The notes under the pieces are model-generated. The model ran no database searches. It was not told the DNA's origin and saw only the letters and a list, made by a program, of their open reading frames with translations. The translations under genes were made by a program, and so were the position numbers. From contig JABCZG010000008.1 of the NCBI GenBank assembly GCA_013289835.1, forward strand, positions 1 through 64,000: 64,000 nucleotides of DNA, read 5' to 3'. Each line of letters opens with the position of its first letter. Position 1 is the first letter of the stretch. Shown here piece after piece: positions 6,679 to 14,833 of the stretch. The stretch comes from Acidobacteriota bacterium. Lineage in GTDB: Bacteria; Acidobacteriota; Terriglobia; Acidiferrales; UBA7541.

Positions 6679-7902
6679 TCACACCTCGTTCGAAGAAACA
6701 GGAGGAGTTTCGCCGTCAACATTTTTCTTGAATCGCCGGCCGTTCACACCATGGTGGTGCCGGGAGTGCCGGCGGCCGTACTCGGGAGATGGGGTCTGCG
6801 GTCCCTCATCGAGTTCGTTTTGCAGCTTCCTCTCGAGTCCCACAAGGTCTTGGCGCCACTGCCCTACCAGTATCCTTGTTTTGACGGGGTGGTAACCGAG
6901 CATCCGCGCTATTTCGCAGATCCTCACGCACAATTCTGCATTCCCAGGGGATTGAATGATTGCGCCCGTTTGTTCCTCCACAAGGTTTTTGTTCTGTGGA
7001 TAGAACTCATCTGCAATTTCTGGGGCGCGTTCCACTTCGCTTTCCCGTACCACAAATGGCCCTCGTTGTTCACCGGCGCAAGCTGGCTGGGCTTCGATAA
7101 GGAGCTTTGCCGGCTCGTTCATCTTGTCGCCCAGACTTTTCAGCGTTGTCCCTCCAATCTCAAGACTCAGAATGGGGACGACAGAGCTTTCCCACTCTCC
7201 GAATTGCCCGGGATGCCAGCGCAGCTCCGGCGTAACCTTGAGAATGGCTTTGACCCATCTCAATCGGCCCCCATTCCAACTGTGCAGTTGAGCCACGGCG
7301 TTCGACAAATTCGGGACGGAGGTCTTGCTACCTGTATGCAATCGGCAGATGGCGCCCAAGCTTGGGAATTTTTCCAGGATGAAGTAGAGATCGGCGGAGG
7401 GTCCGCACTTGCCACTCGCCAATTCGGGGCAGCCTTCTCCACAACCTTCGATTGGCTGCCCTTCCATCGGTCCATCCGCATACCTGTGATTGGCCGGCCA
7501 GGGCTCTCCCTCCGGGTGCTCTGTTGTCCTCCGAATAGCCTGCATTTCGTAGCGGGGCGCATTGCCCTCGGCGATCTGCACCAGCTCTCCGTGACATAGG
7601 CGGCCCTTCCTCGTCCACAGCGCGTACTCCGATGGACATACCTCTCTTGGATCATCATGAAGGAAGATCACCGCCAATTCCGTGGGTTTGTCTCCGAAGA
7701 CTTCTGCGATATCTGGTGCGGGTTCCCAGTACACCATTTGCTCTCGCACAGTTCTCCGCTTGAAAACGAAATGAAATAGCGCTCGGGGACTACTATTCTC
7801 GTCATCGGGCGTCGGCCCTTCCCCGATAGCGACTTTGATCGTCACCGGGAGTTTCTCGAGGGCCGCGCCATTCTCATCATGGGTTAATCCAAGAATGCCC
7901 AT
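6679..7902 (-). CDS. phiC31-gp3-like / 'hydrolase or metal-binding' island protein, 407 aa
   Basis: The start MGILGLTHDENG, the cysteine set C154, C158, C166, C186 (GCGEGCPELASGKCGPSADL) and LEKFPSLGAICRLHTGSK resemble proteins usually annotated as recombination directionality factor-like (gp3 of phage phiC31 and relatives) or 'hydrolase or metal-binding protein'. In phages these bind the serine integrase and turn it to excision. The cysteines probably hold zinc. No integrase gene lies in this window. GGAG precedes the ATG. The tail from about residue 370 (RRHSRHHHGVNGRRFKK) is basic and histidine-rich. The family match is from memory of motifs, so confidence is moderate. Confidence 0.5.
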   Translation of the reverse strand: MGILGLTHDENGAALEKLPVTIKVAIGEGPTPDDENSSPRALFHFVFKRRTVREQMVYWEPAPDIAEVFGDKPTELAVIFLHDDPREVCPSEYALWTRKGRLCHGELVQIAEGNAPRYEMQAIRRTTEHPEGEPWPANHRYADGPMEGQPIEGCGEGCPELASGKCGPSADLYFILEKFPSLGAICRLHTGSKTSVPNLSNAVAQLHSWNGGRLRWVKAILKVTPELRWHPGQFGEWESSVVPILSLEIGGTTLKSLGDKMNEPAKLLIEAQPACAGEQRGPFVVRESEVERAPEIADEFYPQNKNLVEEQTGAIIQSPGNAELCVRICEIARMLGYHPVKTRILVGQWRQDLVGLERKLQNELDEGPQTPSPEYGRRHSRHHHGVNGRRFKKNVDGETPPVSSNEV

Positions 7903-8242
7903 TGAACATCTCCTTGTCCGTTTACGTGTCTTCGAGACAAAACCGCGCTTTCCGAGTAGGAGCGAAGATTAGACGCAGAACAAGTCAGCTCTTTGGGACA
8001 CCGTTGAGGGTCTACTCCTTGCGACGAAACGGTTCTGGAACCGCTGCGAACGATGACCACAGACGAGCGTCGCAACAGAATTTTCAATGATGAACTGTTC
8101 GGGTGCTTGGCGGAGAGCTCGGAGACGCGGCTGCCCTAGTTGAGCCGCCTCGACTCACCTATCTCTCTTCGTCGCGGACAGGGCTCAGGTCTTCGCGTGC
8201 CCAACGACTCGCAACTCAGGCGTTGCTGTAACAGGCGGGCTA
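7903..8242. other. Intergenic region between island genes
   Basis: Nothing firm was found. A 28-codon plus-strand frame at 8054 has no support. The stretch carries the ribosome-binding site of the 6679-7902 gene (GGAG near 7910) and the 3' end region of the nucleotidyltransferase gene. Confidence 0.4.
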
Positions 8243-8866
8243 TCAGTTCTGGCTCTTCTTGTTCAACTTGTTCTGAAAGAGTTCCAACTGTTCAAGGTCA
8301 CTACTGCGCCCAGCTGCCTTTTTGTTGGTGATCAGGTCACTCAGAGAAATGAAATAGACGGGAAGGCCGAAGAATGTGCCTGCCACCCGGTTTTGCCAAG
8401 CTTTGGGGAATTGAATCCCGCTAATCCGCGTCAGAATATCGATTCGCACGGGGGCCACGCCCATCTGGTACGTCATGTCTTCGCTTGTGAAGTCTTCGGG
8501 AAGCAGCGCGTCTTTCTGCAACGGCGCGCCAAATTCGGCAAGAGCCTCGTACACCTTCGCAGCATTTTCGGGCGAATTCCGAATCCACACATCAAGATCT
8601 TTTGTGAAGCGAGGCTCGGTGTACTTCATCACAGCGTAGCCGCCCACGATCAGATATTCAGCTTTCTTTTCGTTGAACGCGCGTAACAGTCTTTCAAATC
8701 GGGGCTGTCTGCTATGCTTGAACTCCTCGACCATTACCACCATTTCCCACGCTGCGCGGAAGATTGCCTCGTCACCCTGTAGCTGCCAAAACTCGATGTC
8801 AAATCCCCGATCAGGAAACCCGCCCCGAACAACTCGGGTCTTCCAATCTCGCTGAATATTGGCCAT
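8243..8866 (-). CDS. Nucleotidyltransferase with fused N-terminal small domain, 207 aa
   Basis: Residues 55-207 form a nucleotidyltransferase: YLIVGGYAVMKYTEPRFTKD followed by LDVWI has the GG-x-A and D-x-D site, and the C-terminal part (FISLSDLITNKKAAGRSSDL) is the conserved helical block. Residues 1-52 (TRVVRGGFPDRGFDIEFWQ, then FRAAWEMVVMVEEF) match a small protein that in many genomes is a separate gene just before such a nucleotidyltransferase. Here both are in one frame. GGAGAAGG lies before the ATG. The pair form resembles a toxin-antitoxin unit, so the fusion would tie both halves together. The reading frame is intact. Confidence 0.75.
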   Translation of the reverse strand: MANIQRDWKTRVVRGGFPDRGFDIEFWQLQGDEAIFRAAWEMVVMVEEFKHSRQPRFERLLRAFNEKKAEYLIVGGYAVMKYTEPRFTKDLDVWIRNSPENAAKVYEALAEFGAPLQKDALLPEDFTSEDMTYQMGVAPVRIDILTRISGIQFPKAWQNRVAGTFFGLPVYFISLSDLITNKKAAGRSSDLEQLELFQNKLNKKSQN

Positions 8867-9021
8867 ACCTTCTCCACCACCCCTGACAGAAGACCATTCT
8901 GAACAGAGTAGTACGCACCTCTTTGTATATCATACCGACACCGTTTTTTTCGGGTGGCTCGGCAGGAGGGAGGCCAGACCGAGAAGACCACGTTTGGGGA
9001 GCGCACTCGAAGATTGCGATG

Positions 9022-11346
9022 TCAGAATAGCCTGAGTTGGTTTTCGGAAGTGCCTTCATGCCGCAAAGTCTTGCGGCGAATTCCTTTCTGCGGTGTGAGT
9101 GCTAGCAACTCACCGGATGGTGTGATGACCGTCTCTGCAGCGACGAATTGCGCTTCTTGAGCAGGTTTCTTTGCGAGCCCTTCGATCTCTGACGATCTAA
9201 TGCAGAAGACTTCCTGTTGTCTCCTCTGCAACGAAGCCCAGACCTCATCCGCTTTCTCGCCGATCCCTTTCTCAGTGACTAGCTCACGCGCCAGGGCCAT
9301 CAGGATGTCATCTTCATCGTTGATCGCTTGCAGGCCTTCCGAAGAGAACTTGCCTTCCATTGCCAAAGAGACCAGGAGCTTCTTCCCCATCAGGCGCAAG
9401 CAGCCCTCCTGCATCGTCTCAGCGTAGTGCAGGTATTTCACTTTCACCGGAAGACGCTGCCCGATCCTCCAGCTTCTCCGGCTAGCTTGCCGCAGGACGT
9501 AGATTGAATATCCAGTCTCGTAAAACAGGATTGTTGGAAAGTCGATGAGGTCGAGGCCCGTTTGCACCAGCTTTGGGTGGCAAATTACCGCCTGCACCCC
9601 GCTGCGAAGTTGCCGCTCATACCAGCCCTCTCGGGACTCAGGAGGCACATCGGTGGTCAGCACGGCGACCCGGATTCCCTCATTTGTCAGGATATTTGCC
9701 AGTCTTCGAGTCACATCTCGCTTTTGTGTGTATACCGCATAGATCTGGCACCGGCGTCCACGCGTCAGCTCGGTTTTCACCTCTTCCACCAGGCGGCGCT
9801 CCTTCGCGTAGACTTGGTCCTCGCTCAAATCTGGCGTTGCCGATATGAGGAACTTCTCCCGCCGTTGAGTTTCAGCGTCAAATTCCCATCCATACAGATT
9901 GCCGAGGTGAAATGGCCGGTCGGGATAAAGCAGCAAGGCGTTCAGGGCTACGCTCATCACCGACTGATTCCCGCGATGCTCCTTCAGTGCGGTCTTCACG
10001 TCCTCTTCAAGTTTCTTGTAGGCTTCTTTCAAGGAAGGGTCCATCTCCACGCTGACGACCTCTTCGCAGTAGGGCGGCAGTGCCTCTGAAATGTCTTCGA
10101 GCGAAATGAACGCTCCCAGGCTCATCAGAAAACGGCCAAAGAGCAGCGGTGACGCTCCCGGGCGACGACGAACACGTTTCGTGACACGCGCTTCGGAGCA
10201 AGCGTTATCCGCTGGCTCAATTACGGTGATCTTTTCGAGCAGCCCGTAGGTTTCCGTGAACATCCGCACCCCGGCTTCTCCATATTCAAACCCCTCTTGC
10301 ACCATCCTGGCTGGATGCATGCGGAAGAGGATGTTGAATACTTCATCGGCGTAGCCTCCGAGGAGCGTCCCGGTAAGGATGACCGTATGTTGCGCACATC
10401 CAGCCAGTGTCCCGAGCGCGTTTCCCTGGGCAGTATCTCCTTTCAACTCGTGCACCTCATCCGCGATGACGTAGTCGAAGAAATCCGGCATGTATCGGCC
10501 GATGAAATCCACTGGAGCGAAACGCCGGATTTTCTTTCCGTCCGCCTGCCACATTGCGCTATACAACTCGCGCCGAGATTTGGCGGCCCCGTCACCGTTC
10601 GGTCGGCCGAGAATTTCGCTCAGCTTTGCCTTCTTGAAATCCACGGAGAGAAGTCGCTGCCCATCCTCTCCGATGTAGACCGGGCAGCCCGTGTCCGGGT
10701 TTACAACGCTCCCTTGGTAGCGCCCGCATGCGGCAAACGTGTATGCATGTCGCCAGAAGTAACTGAGCTTCCCGCGATCGCGACCCACGATGAACAGAGC
10801 CGGGAACCCGCAGATGGAATCCCAACGCTGACGAGCAGTGCGAGCCGTCTTCCGTTGTCGCAACTCCGTGAGCGTCGTGCGTAGCCCTTCCCGGATGATG
10901 CGGCCACTGCGCAACCTAACCTCGCTTATCCCCACGTGACCAACGGAACTCGCGGATGTTCGGAGACCGTCGATGAAGAAAACGCGCACGCGCGGCAGAG
11001 TCTGAAATGCTTCTCGCGCCCATTTCTCTACCAACTGGGGCGGAACCATGGCGAGGGCCGTGAATGGCTGGCGGTCACTATGAATGTGGACAGCACCGAG
11101 CGAAATCAAAGTCTTTCCAGTCCCACACTCTGCGATCACGGCCGCGCCCCGTGCCTCGGTCCAGCGCTTTACCACGCCCATCATCGCGAGCGTCTGGGCA
11201 GGAAACGGCTTTCGGAGGAGTTGCCCGGTAAGCGGTGAGGCTGCATCGTCAAAGCCCTGCAGCGGTGGATAGGTCTGGAGAATCCTCTCGCCCAGCTGGG
11301 GGGCCCACGCGCGCAAGTATTCGTTGATGTCTTTCGGTAGTGGCAT
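9022..11346 (-). CDS. SNF2/DEAH-type helicase, 774 aa
   Basis: The Walker A motif is AECGTGKT at residues 72-79 and the Walker B DEVH is at 296-299 (YVIADEVHELKGDTAQG). Motif III is VILTGTLLGG, and the C-terminal helicase domain ends with QASRRSWRIGQRLPVKV, an SNF2-like motif VI. It is an ATP-driven DNA translocase or helicase. Between motifs I and II there is an unusually long insert (about residues 135-285), including CGRYQGSVVNPDTGCPVYIG, which might hold metal. It sits in a minus-strand run with the truncated DNA methyltransferase upstream. A restriction, defence or element-replication role is possible, but no nuclease motif was seen. Confidence 0.85.
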   Translation of the reverse strand: MPLPKDINEYLRAWAPQLGERILQTYPPLQGFDDAASPLTGQLLRKPFPAQTLAMMGVVKRWTEARGAAVIAECGTGKTLISLGAVHIHSDRQPFTALAMVPPQLVEKWAREAFQTLPRVRVFFIDGLRTSASSVGHVGISEVRLRSGRIIREGLRTTLTELRQRKTARTARQRWDSICGFPALFIVGRDRGKLSYFWRHAYTFAACGRYQGSVVNPDTGCPVYIGEDGQRLLSVDFKKAKLSEILGRPNGDGAAKSRRELYSAMWQADGKKIRRFAPVDFIGRYMPDFFDYVIADEVHELKGDTAQGNALGTLAGCAQHTVILTGTLLGGYADEVFNILFRMHPARMVQEGFEYGEAGVRMFTETYGLLEKITVIEPADNACSEARVTKRVRRRPGASPLLFGRFLMSLGAFISLEDISEALPPYCEEVVSVEMDPSLKEAYKKLEEDVKTALKEHRGNQSVMSVALNALLLYPDRPFHLGNLYGWEFDAETQRREKFLISATPDLSEDQVYAKERRLVEEVKTELTRGRRCQIYAVYTQKRDVTRRLANILTNEGIRVAVLTTDVPPESREGWYERQLRSGVQAVICHPKLVQTGLDLIDFPTILFYETGYSIYVLRQASRRSWRIGQRLPVKVKYLHYAETMQEGCLRLMGKKLLVSLAMEGKFSSEGLQAINDEDDILMALARELVTEKGIGEKADEVWASLQRRQQEVFCIRSSEIEGLAKKPAQEAQFVAAETVITPSGELLALTPQKGIRRKTLRHEGTSENQLRLF

Positions 11347-11629
11347 ACATTTTTCCTCACGATTTGTTTACTCGAAGCGAGGAGGTACAGAGTAGCGGGG
11401 GGCACGAACAAATCTAAGAAGCGGCGGTTGTCAAAACGGAGCGGTTGCAGGCCGAGTTCCGCTTAATCGGGCAAGCGAATTGTTTCTAAGTTCTCCGTAA
11501 TCTGTCGAGAACGGATGCCAAGCACAGGGATCACCTCCTGCAAGTTGACATCCGCCACAATCCCCTCATACTGTGCCGATCCGCAACTTCTCATCAGCCG
11601 GGGTTGCGTCCAGGAGCAGGAGTGTCTAG

Positions 11630-11854
11630 CTAGTGTTTAGGCATCGAGTGTCGTAGCATGTGCCGGTGCCAAAGGATGGACCGGACGGCGGAGAATAGCG
11701 TCATCACTCCCATCGTAAAGCAGACGGCACCACCGATCAGGATTGCAGGCGCGCTCGCGGACTTGTTTGAGGTTCCTTCGTACAACATGTAAAGTCCGAC
11801 AACCACAAGAGCCGCAGATAAGATCGTCTCAAAAAACGTGGATATTCTTTTCAT
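11630..11854 (-). CDS. Small two-helix membrane protein, 74 aa
   Basis: Two hydrophobic stretches (about residues 9-25, TILSAALVVVGLYMLY, and 36-58, APAILIGGAVCFTMGVMT) are separated by a short polar loop, and the tail is His/Arg-rich. It is probably an inner-membrane protein with both ends in the cytoplasm. No family was recognised. It lies between the helicase and the methyltransferase remnant on the same strand, with 283 bp of apparently non-coding DNA before the helicase. The ribosome-binding site is weak. Confidence 0.5.
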   Translation of the reverse strand: MKRISTFFETILSAALVVVGLYMLYEGTSNKSASAPAILIGGAVCFTMGVMTLFSAVRSILWHRHMLRHSMPKH

Positions 11855-12165
11855 GCGACAGCCCCAGCTACGATTGCAGCTAATAACATCTTGTGTCTAA
11901 TCTAGGACAGTACATCAAAGCAGATTGTAGAATATTGTCAATACCACAATATACGTACGCGATACCCGTTATGCGATTCACCGTACGCGCCCATGCCGTG
12001 CGTTGTCCTTGCTCGAACACGCCGCCCCAGGAATAAACAACCAGAGGTCGGCGTAACGTGAAGGGCGATGCGGATGTGATTGCTCAATCGCTCGTTTTCT
12101 ACTGGCCCATTTAGGCGCATCTCTGTCAAAGCATTCATCCACACGTCGTACCTTTTCGCGTGATC
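11855..12165. other. Intergenic region with weak open frames only
   Basis: Two overlapping minus-strand frames (11938-12144 and one from 11978) show no motif and look like chance or decay. An AT-rich patch at 11880-11945 (many ATATTG/ACAAT runs) could hold a promoter for the small membrane protein. Confidence 0.35.
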
Positions 12166-12765
12166 TCAGATGGCCACGTTCTGGGTGGTCGGCCAATCGG
12201 CAACTACGCCCGCGTTTTGAGGTCTCTCCTCTGACGTCGGCTGCAAATTCGACTCCTCCAAGAAGTCCTTGGCAACGCCCATAAGATTGATCCGTTCTCT
12301 GCCGGTATTCGAATGAGCCGCTCTCGTAGGGCCCGACCAATCCATCTGAGAAACGTTTGCTTGTTGCCCCTGACCAGAACTGGTGAGCATCCGAGCCCTA
12401 GCAACGGCGTAATCGCCTTTCGTTGGTTCAGTTCGCGCATAAACCATGGGGCCCACGAAGTCGTACGGCGGGTTCAAGTAGATCAAGGAGAACGATTCCA
12501 CGGGGCACTGCACGTCAAAGCAGTCCCCGTGGATCACCTCGATTCCACTAATGCGCGCCAGTTCGGCCCGCCCAGTGTCCAGTTCAACGCCGCACCGCTG
12601 AACGTTTTTGTCAGAGGCGATTTCAGCGAACGCAGCACCATCCCCGACGCAAGGATCGAACGCGCAGCATTGTTTGTCCGGGAATACCAAAAACCGCCGG
12701 ATCCGCTCCGCCTCTCGTAGCGGAAGAGGATAAAAGCCTAGACGTTCTCGTCCGGAAAGACGCAT
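12166..12765 (-). pseudogene. Truncated DNA adenine methyltransferase (DUF6094-like)
   Basis: The start MRLSGRERLGFYPLPLREAE, the SAM-binding FDPCVGDGAAFAEIA and the catalytic LIYLNPPYDF (N-P-P-Y, typical of N6-adenine methyltransferases) are intact up to about 12465. After NPPYDF the sequence no longer resembles the family, which should go on with an EHTYRWLKPGG-like block for 150 residues or more. The last 85 residues look like read-through of unrelated DNA. GAGG precedes the ATG. The gene is probably 3'-deleted and inactive. It lies upstream of the helicase on the same strand, as expected for an island methylase-helicase unit. Confidence 0.65.
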
Positions 12766-12913
12766 GGCAGCCTCTATCGTGTCGAATTTAGTTGAGAGCG
12801 TGGCCTCAGGTGAGGTGAGGTCAAATGATAGAACCCATGTGTCGGAAATGGCTCAAGCTGCGAAGGTCTTGCCGGTCTGGCTGGCTCCTCCGGAACCGCA
12901 CGAATCGCAGTGG

Positions 12914-12985
12914 CTAAATAGGGTTCTGACCGTATTGTCCAAGCTTGCGGTAGATCGTGGTCTTGCCAATCCCCAGCCTAGGTTC
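12914..12985 (-). pseudogene. Remnant of NtrC-type C-terminal HTH domain
   Basis: The minus strand reads PRLGIGKTTIYRKLGQYG and stops a few codons later at 12914. This is the recognition helix region of the Fis-type HTH that ends sigma-54 activators (consensus LGIGKTTLYRKLKEY). Nothing upstream in the same frame continues the domain. It is a second sigma-54-activator scrap in the island, in the same orientation as the one at 2162-2275 but in the wrong order to be one gene cut by an insertion. Confidence 0.6.
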
Positions 12986-13400
12986 TGGCTTAACTACATG
13001 AATCCAGTAACCGCGTGGAACCGATTGCTTAGTTTCGAAGAAACAACTCTTAGCCAACTCTTAGCTCGGCGGACAGTCTTAGACGGACCGCCAAGGAACC
13101 TCTCGTGATGCGAGTTCATTGATACTTTTCAGTGAACCGCCGCCCTTGGCTTTAGCCGTGGGTTCCGGCTACGAAACGTCTTAGTGTCGTCAGGCTAGTT
13201 GGTGGTTTGCAATCATCAGTGCGAGCGTGACACTGTGAGAACAGCAAAAAAGAACCTAAAGTCTGGCCGCTGATCAAGATACAAGTTGAGCTTGTGACAC
13301 TCATGTGCGCGAGAGGTTGAAACCCTCGACTGTCACCAAATTGTCACTAAAACTGGCGCAAAATGGGCTAAAACGGAGCAAATCCAGAAAACAGAAACTG
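12986..13400. other. Non-coding island edge with repeated GTGACA motifs
   Basis: No gene is supported. GTGACACT occurs at 13227-13234 and 13294-13301, and its complement TGTCAC at 13331-13336 and 13342-13347. A hairpin (CGAG a GGTT ga AACC CTCG) lies at 13309-13328. These may be protein-binding sites of a lost recombination or replication region. A plus-strand frame at 12764-13108 has no motifs and overlaps the methyltransferase start; it was not accepted. Confidence 0.4.
13143..13162. repeat. IS200/IS605-like end hairpin (possible remnant)
   Basis: CCCTTGGCTTTAGCCGTGGG folds into a nearly complete stem with a very short loop. Hairpins with GGCTTTAGCC at the tip are common at the ends of IS200/IS605-type elements and their RNA scaffolds. 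No TnpA or TnpB coding trace is found nearby, so this is at most a solo end. Confidence 0.3.
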
Positions 13401-13454
13401 TCGCTATCTTGCAGCTGGCAAAGGGGTTTAGTTGAATTTTCAACTAGATAGCGA
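13401..13454. repeat. Nested inverted repeats beside the tRNA fragment
   Basis: TCGCTATCT (13401-13409) pairs with AGATAGCGA (13446-13454). Inside lies the perfect palindrome TAGTTGAA-TT-TTCAACTA (13429-13446). On the minus strand the inner part contains TTGAAAATT, close to the TTGAAAAATT at the break of the adjacent tRNA-Ser half. This could be a recombinase-binding or crossover region of the island end. Confidence 0.55.
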
Positions 13455-13468
13455 ATCAGCGATTTAAT

Positions 13469-13508
13469 TTTTCAAGACCGCCGGTTTCAACCACTCACCC
13501 ACTCCTCC
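13469..13508 (-). pseudogene. 5' half of tRNA-Ser(UGA), truncated after the anticodon loop
   Basis: Read on the minus strand, the 40 nt start GGAGGAGTGGGTGAGTGG and end GCGGTCTTGAAAA. They give the acceptor 5' strand, D arm (GGT...ACC), anticodon stem GCGGT and loop CTTGAAA with anticodon TGA (13474-13472). The 3' anticodon strand, variable arm, T arm and acceptor 3' strand are missing and the following DNA is unrelated. A -10-like TAGAAT lies 7 bp upstream. Anticodon loops of tRNA genes are common integration sites, and this break sits exactly at the change from accessory to core genes. Confidence 0.8.
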
Positions 13509-13728
13509 ATTTTTAATTCTAACGTATTCTGTGAGTTAGCGGCTAGCAGGGCGCGAATGTTGGCAACAGCCTTTGCGGTTGCGCTGCAGGGGGAAAGAGA
13601 AGCCCGGCCAACGCTGCGCTATCCCACAGATGAGGGTAGCGAGCGATTAGAGCCGGAACTGGCGGTATACGGTGCTGGCTTTGTGGCTTGCCTGTGTTCC
13701 GTCCGCGACGTTCAAGCGCGGAGCAAAG

Positions 13729-14811
13729 CTATTTGCCAGGGGCAACACTTGAATCTGCTATCGCTGGAAGCCCGGCCGAGTTCTGCGGGTGCGGTTGGGA
13801 GAATCTGTGCCAGACAACACGCAACGCGGCGACAAGCGGCACGGAAAGATAAATTCCCACGATTCCGCCGACCGCTCCTCCAACCATAACGGTGAAGATG
13901 GCCAGCAGCGGATGAATCTCCAATTCGTGGCCCATAACGCGCGGGGCAATCAAATAATCCATAACCATGCGCCACAGGCCGAGCAGCGCAGCCATCCAAA
14001 TCCAGTGGGAGTGTGCCACCAGCCCAACGGTAATGATGGTAATTAGCGCAGTGATCCAGCCTGCCACAGGAATAAATTCCAGGACTCCGGCCATGAGGCC
14101 CAGAGCCAGCACCCGCGGGTAGCCCAGGAAGAGCATCGCAACCGAACAAAAGAGAAGAGAAAGCACGGCCAGGATGACCTTGGCGCGAATGTAATGGCGC
14201 AGCATATCGTTTAAATCCGCGGCCAAAGCGCGCACGGTGTCGTGCGTCTCCCTAGTGGAAACCATGTGGATAACATCGTTCGCGAGTCTTTCGCCGTCGC
14301 TCAGGAAAAACAGGCTAAGGATGGGAATCAACAAGATTCCGCCAAACGCCACCGAAAGGAATTGCCTTACGGACTCGACTAGAGTTCGGATATTTTCCCT
14401 GCGTTGCTGGAGAAGCGATTTTGCACGAAGCGATTGAGCTTCATCCCAGCCGTTCCTGTGACCCATAGTGACTGCGATATCGCCCGAATAGATGTCTTCC
14501 ATCACCGCCGGGGATTCCCTTATGAGCCGTCCAAGCCGAGGAATGAATTGCGGAGCGAGACCATGAACAGTAAGGACGATGAGGATCAGGAGCGCCAAGT
14601 AGGCCTCCGCGACGTGCGGCCCCCGGAGGTTTCTAAGAAAGAGGGAGTGGCGCTGGAGAAATCTCACGATGGGATCAATCAAGTAGGCGAACAGGATCGA
14701 AAAAGCAAAGATGATGATGACTGTGCGAGCGATATAGATAATGGCCAGCATCACTGCGAATAACAGGGCGGTCAGGAGGACGTTGACGGTGCGGCGATCG
14801 GGGAAATCCAT
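13729..14811 (-). CDS. AI-2E family transporter (permease), 360 aa
   Basis: This is an integral membrane protein with about eight helices: an N-terminal pair (VLLTALLFAVMLAIIYIART, then VIIIFAFSILFAYLIDPIV), a central soluble stretch, and a C-terminal bundle with LGYPRVLALGLMAGVLEFIP and GIVGIYLSVPLVAALRVV. These are hallmarks of the AI-2E/PerM family. Members export small molecules or act as ion antiporters; the autoinducer role is proven for few. The start at 14811 (MDFPDRR) was chosen because the longer frame would overlap the upstream gene. It lies 22 bp after the secreted protein gene and may be co-transcribed with it. Confidence 0.85.
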   Translation of the reverse strand: MDFPDRRTVNVLLTALLFAVMLAIIYIARTVIIIFAFSILFAYLIDPIVRFLQRHSLFLRNLRGPHVAEAYLALLILIVLTVHGLAPQFIPRLGRLIRESPAVMEDIYSGDIAVTMGHRNGWDEAQSLRAKSLLQQRRENIRTLVESVRQFLSVAFGGILLIPILSLFFLSDGERLANDVIHMVSTRETHDTVRALAADLNDMLRHYIRAKVILAVLSLLFCSVAMLFLGYPRVLALGLMAGVLEFIPVAGWITALITIITVGLVAHSHWIWMAALLGLWRMVMDYLIAPRVMGHELEIHPLLAIFTVMVGGAVGGIVGIYLSVPLVAALRVVWHRFSQPHPQNSAGLPAIADSSVAPGK

Positions 14812-14833
14812 ACTGGTCACAGGGCGATAAACG

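Noticed and set aside
12764..13108. Plus-strand frame of 114 codons at the island edge
   Set aside because: It overlaps the methyltransferase start and runs opposite the HTH remnant at 12914-12985; no motif of its own.
13309..13328. Hairpin resembling the T arm of the missing tRNA-Ser 3' half
   Set aside because: Neither the acceptor 3' strand nor the variable arm is present nearby, so a split or intron-containing tRNA could not be supported.
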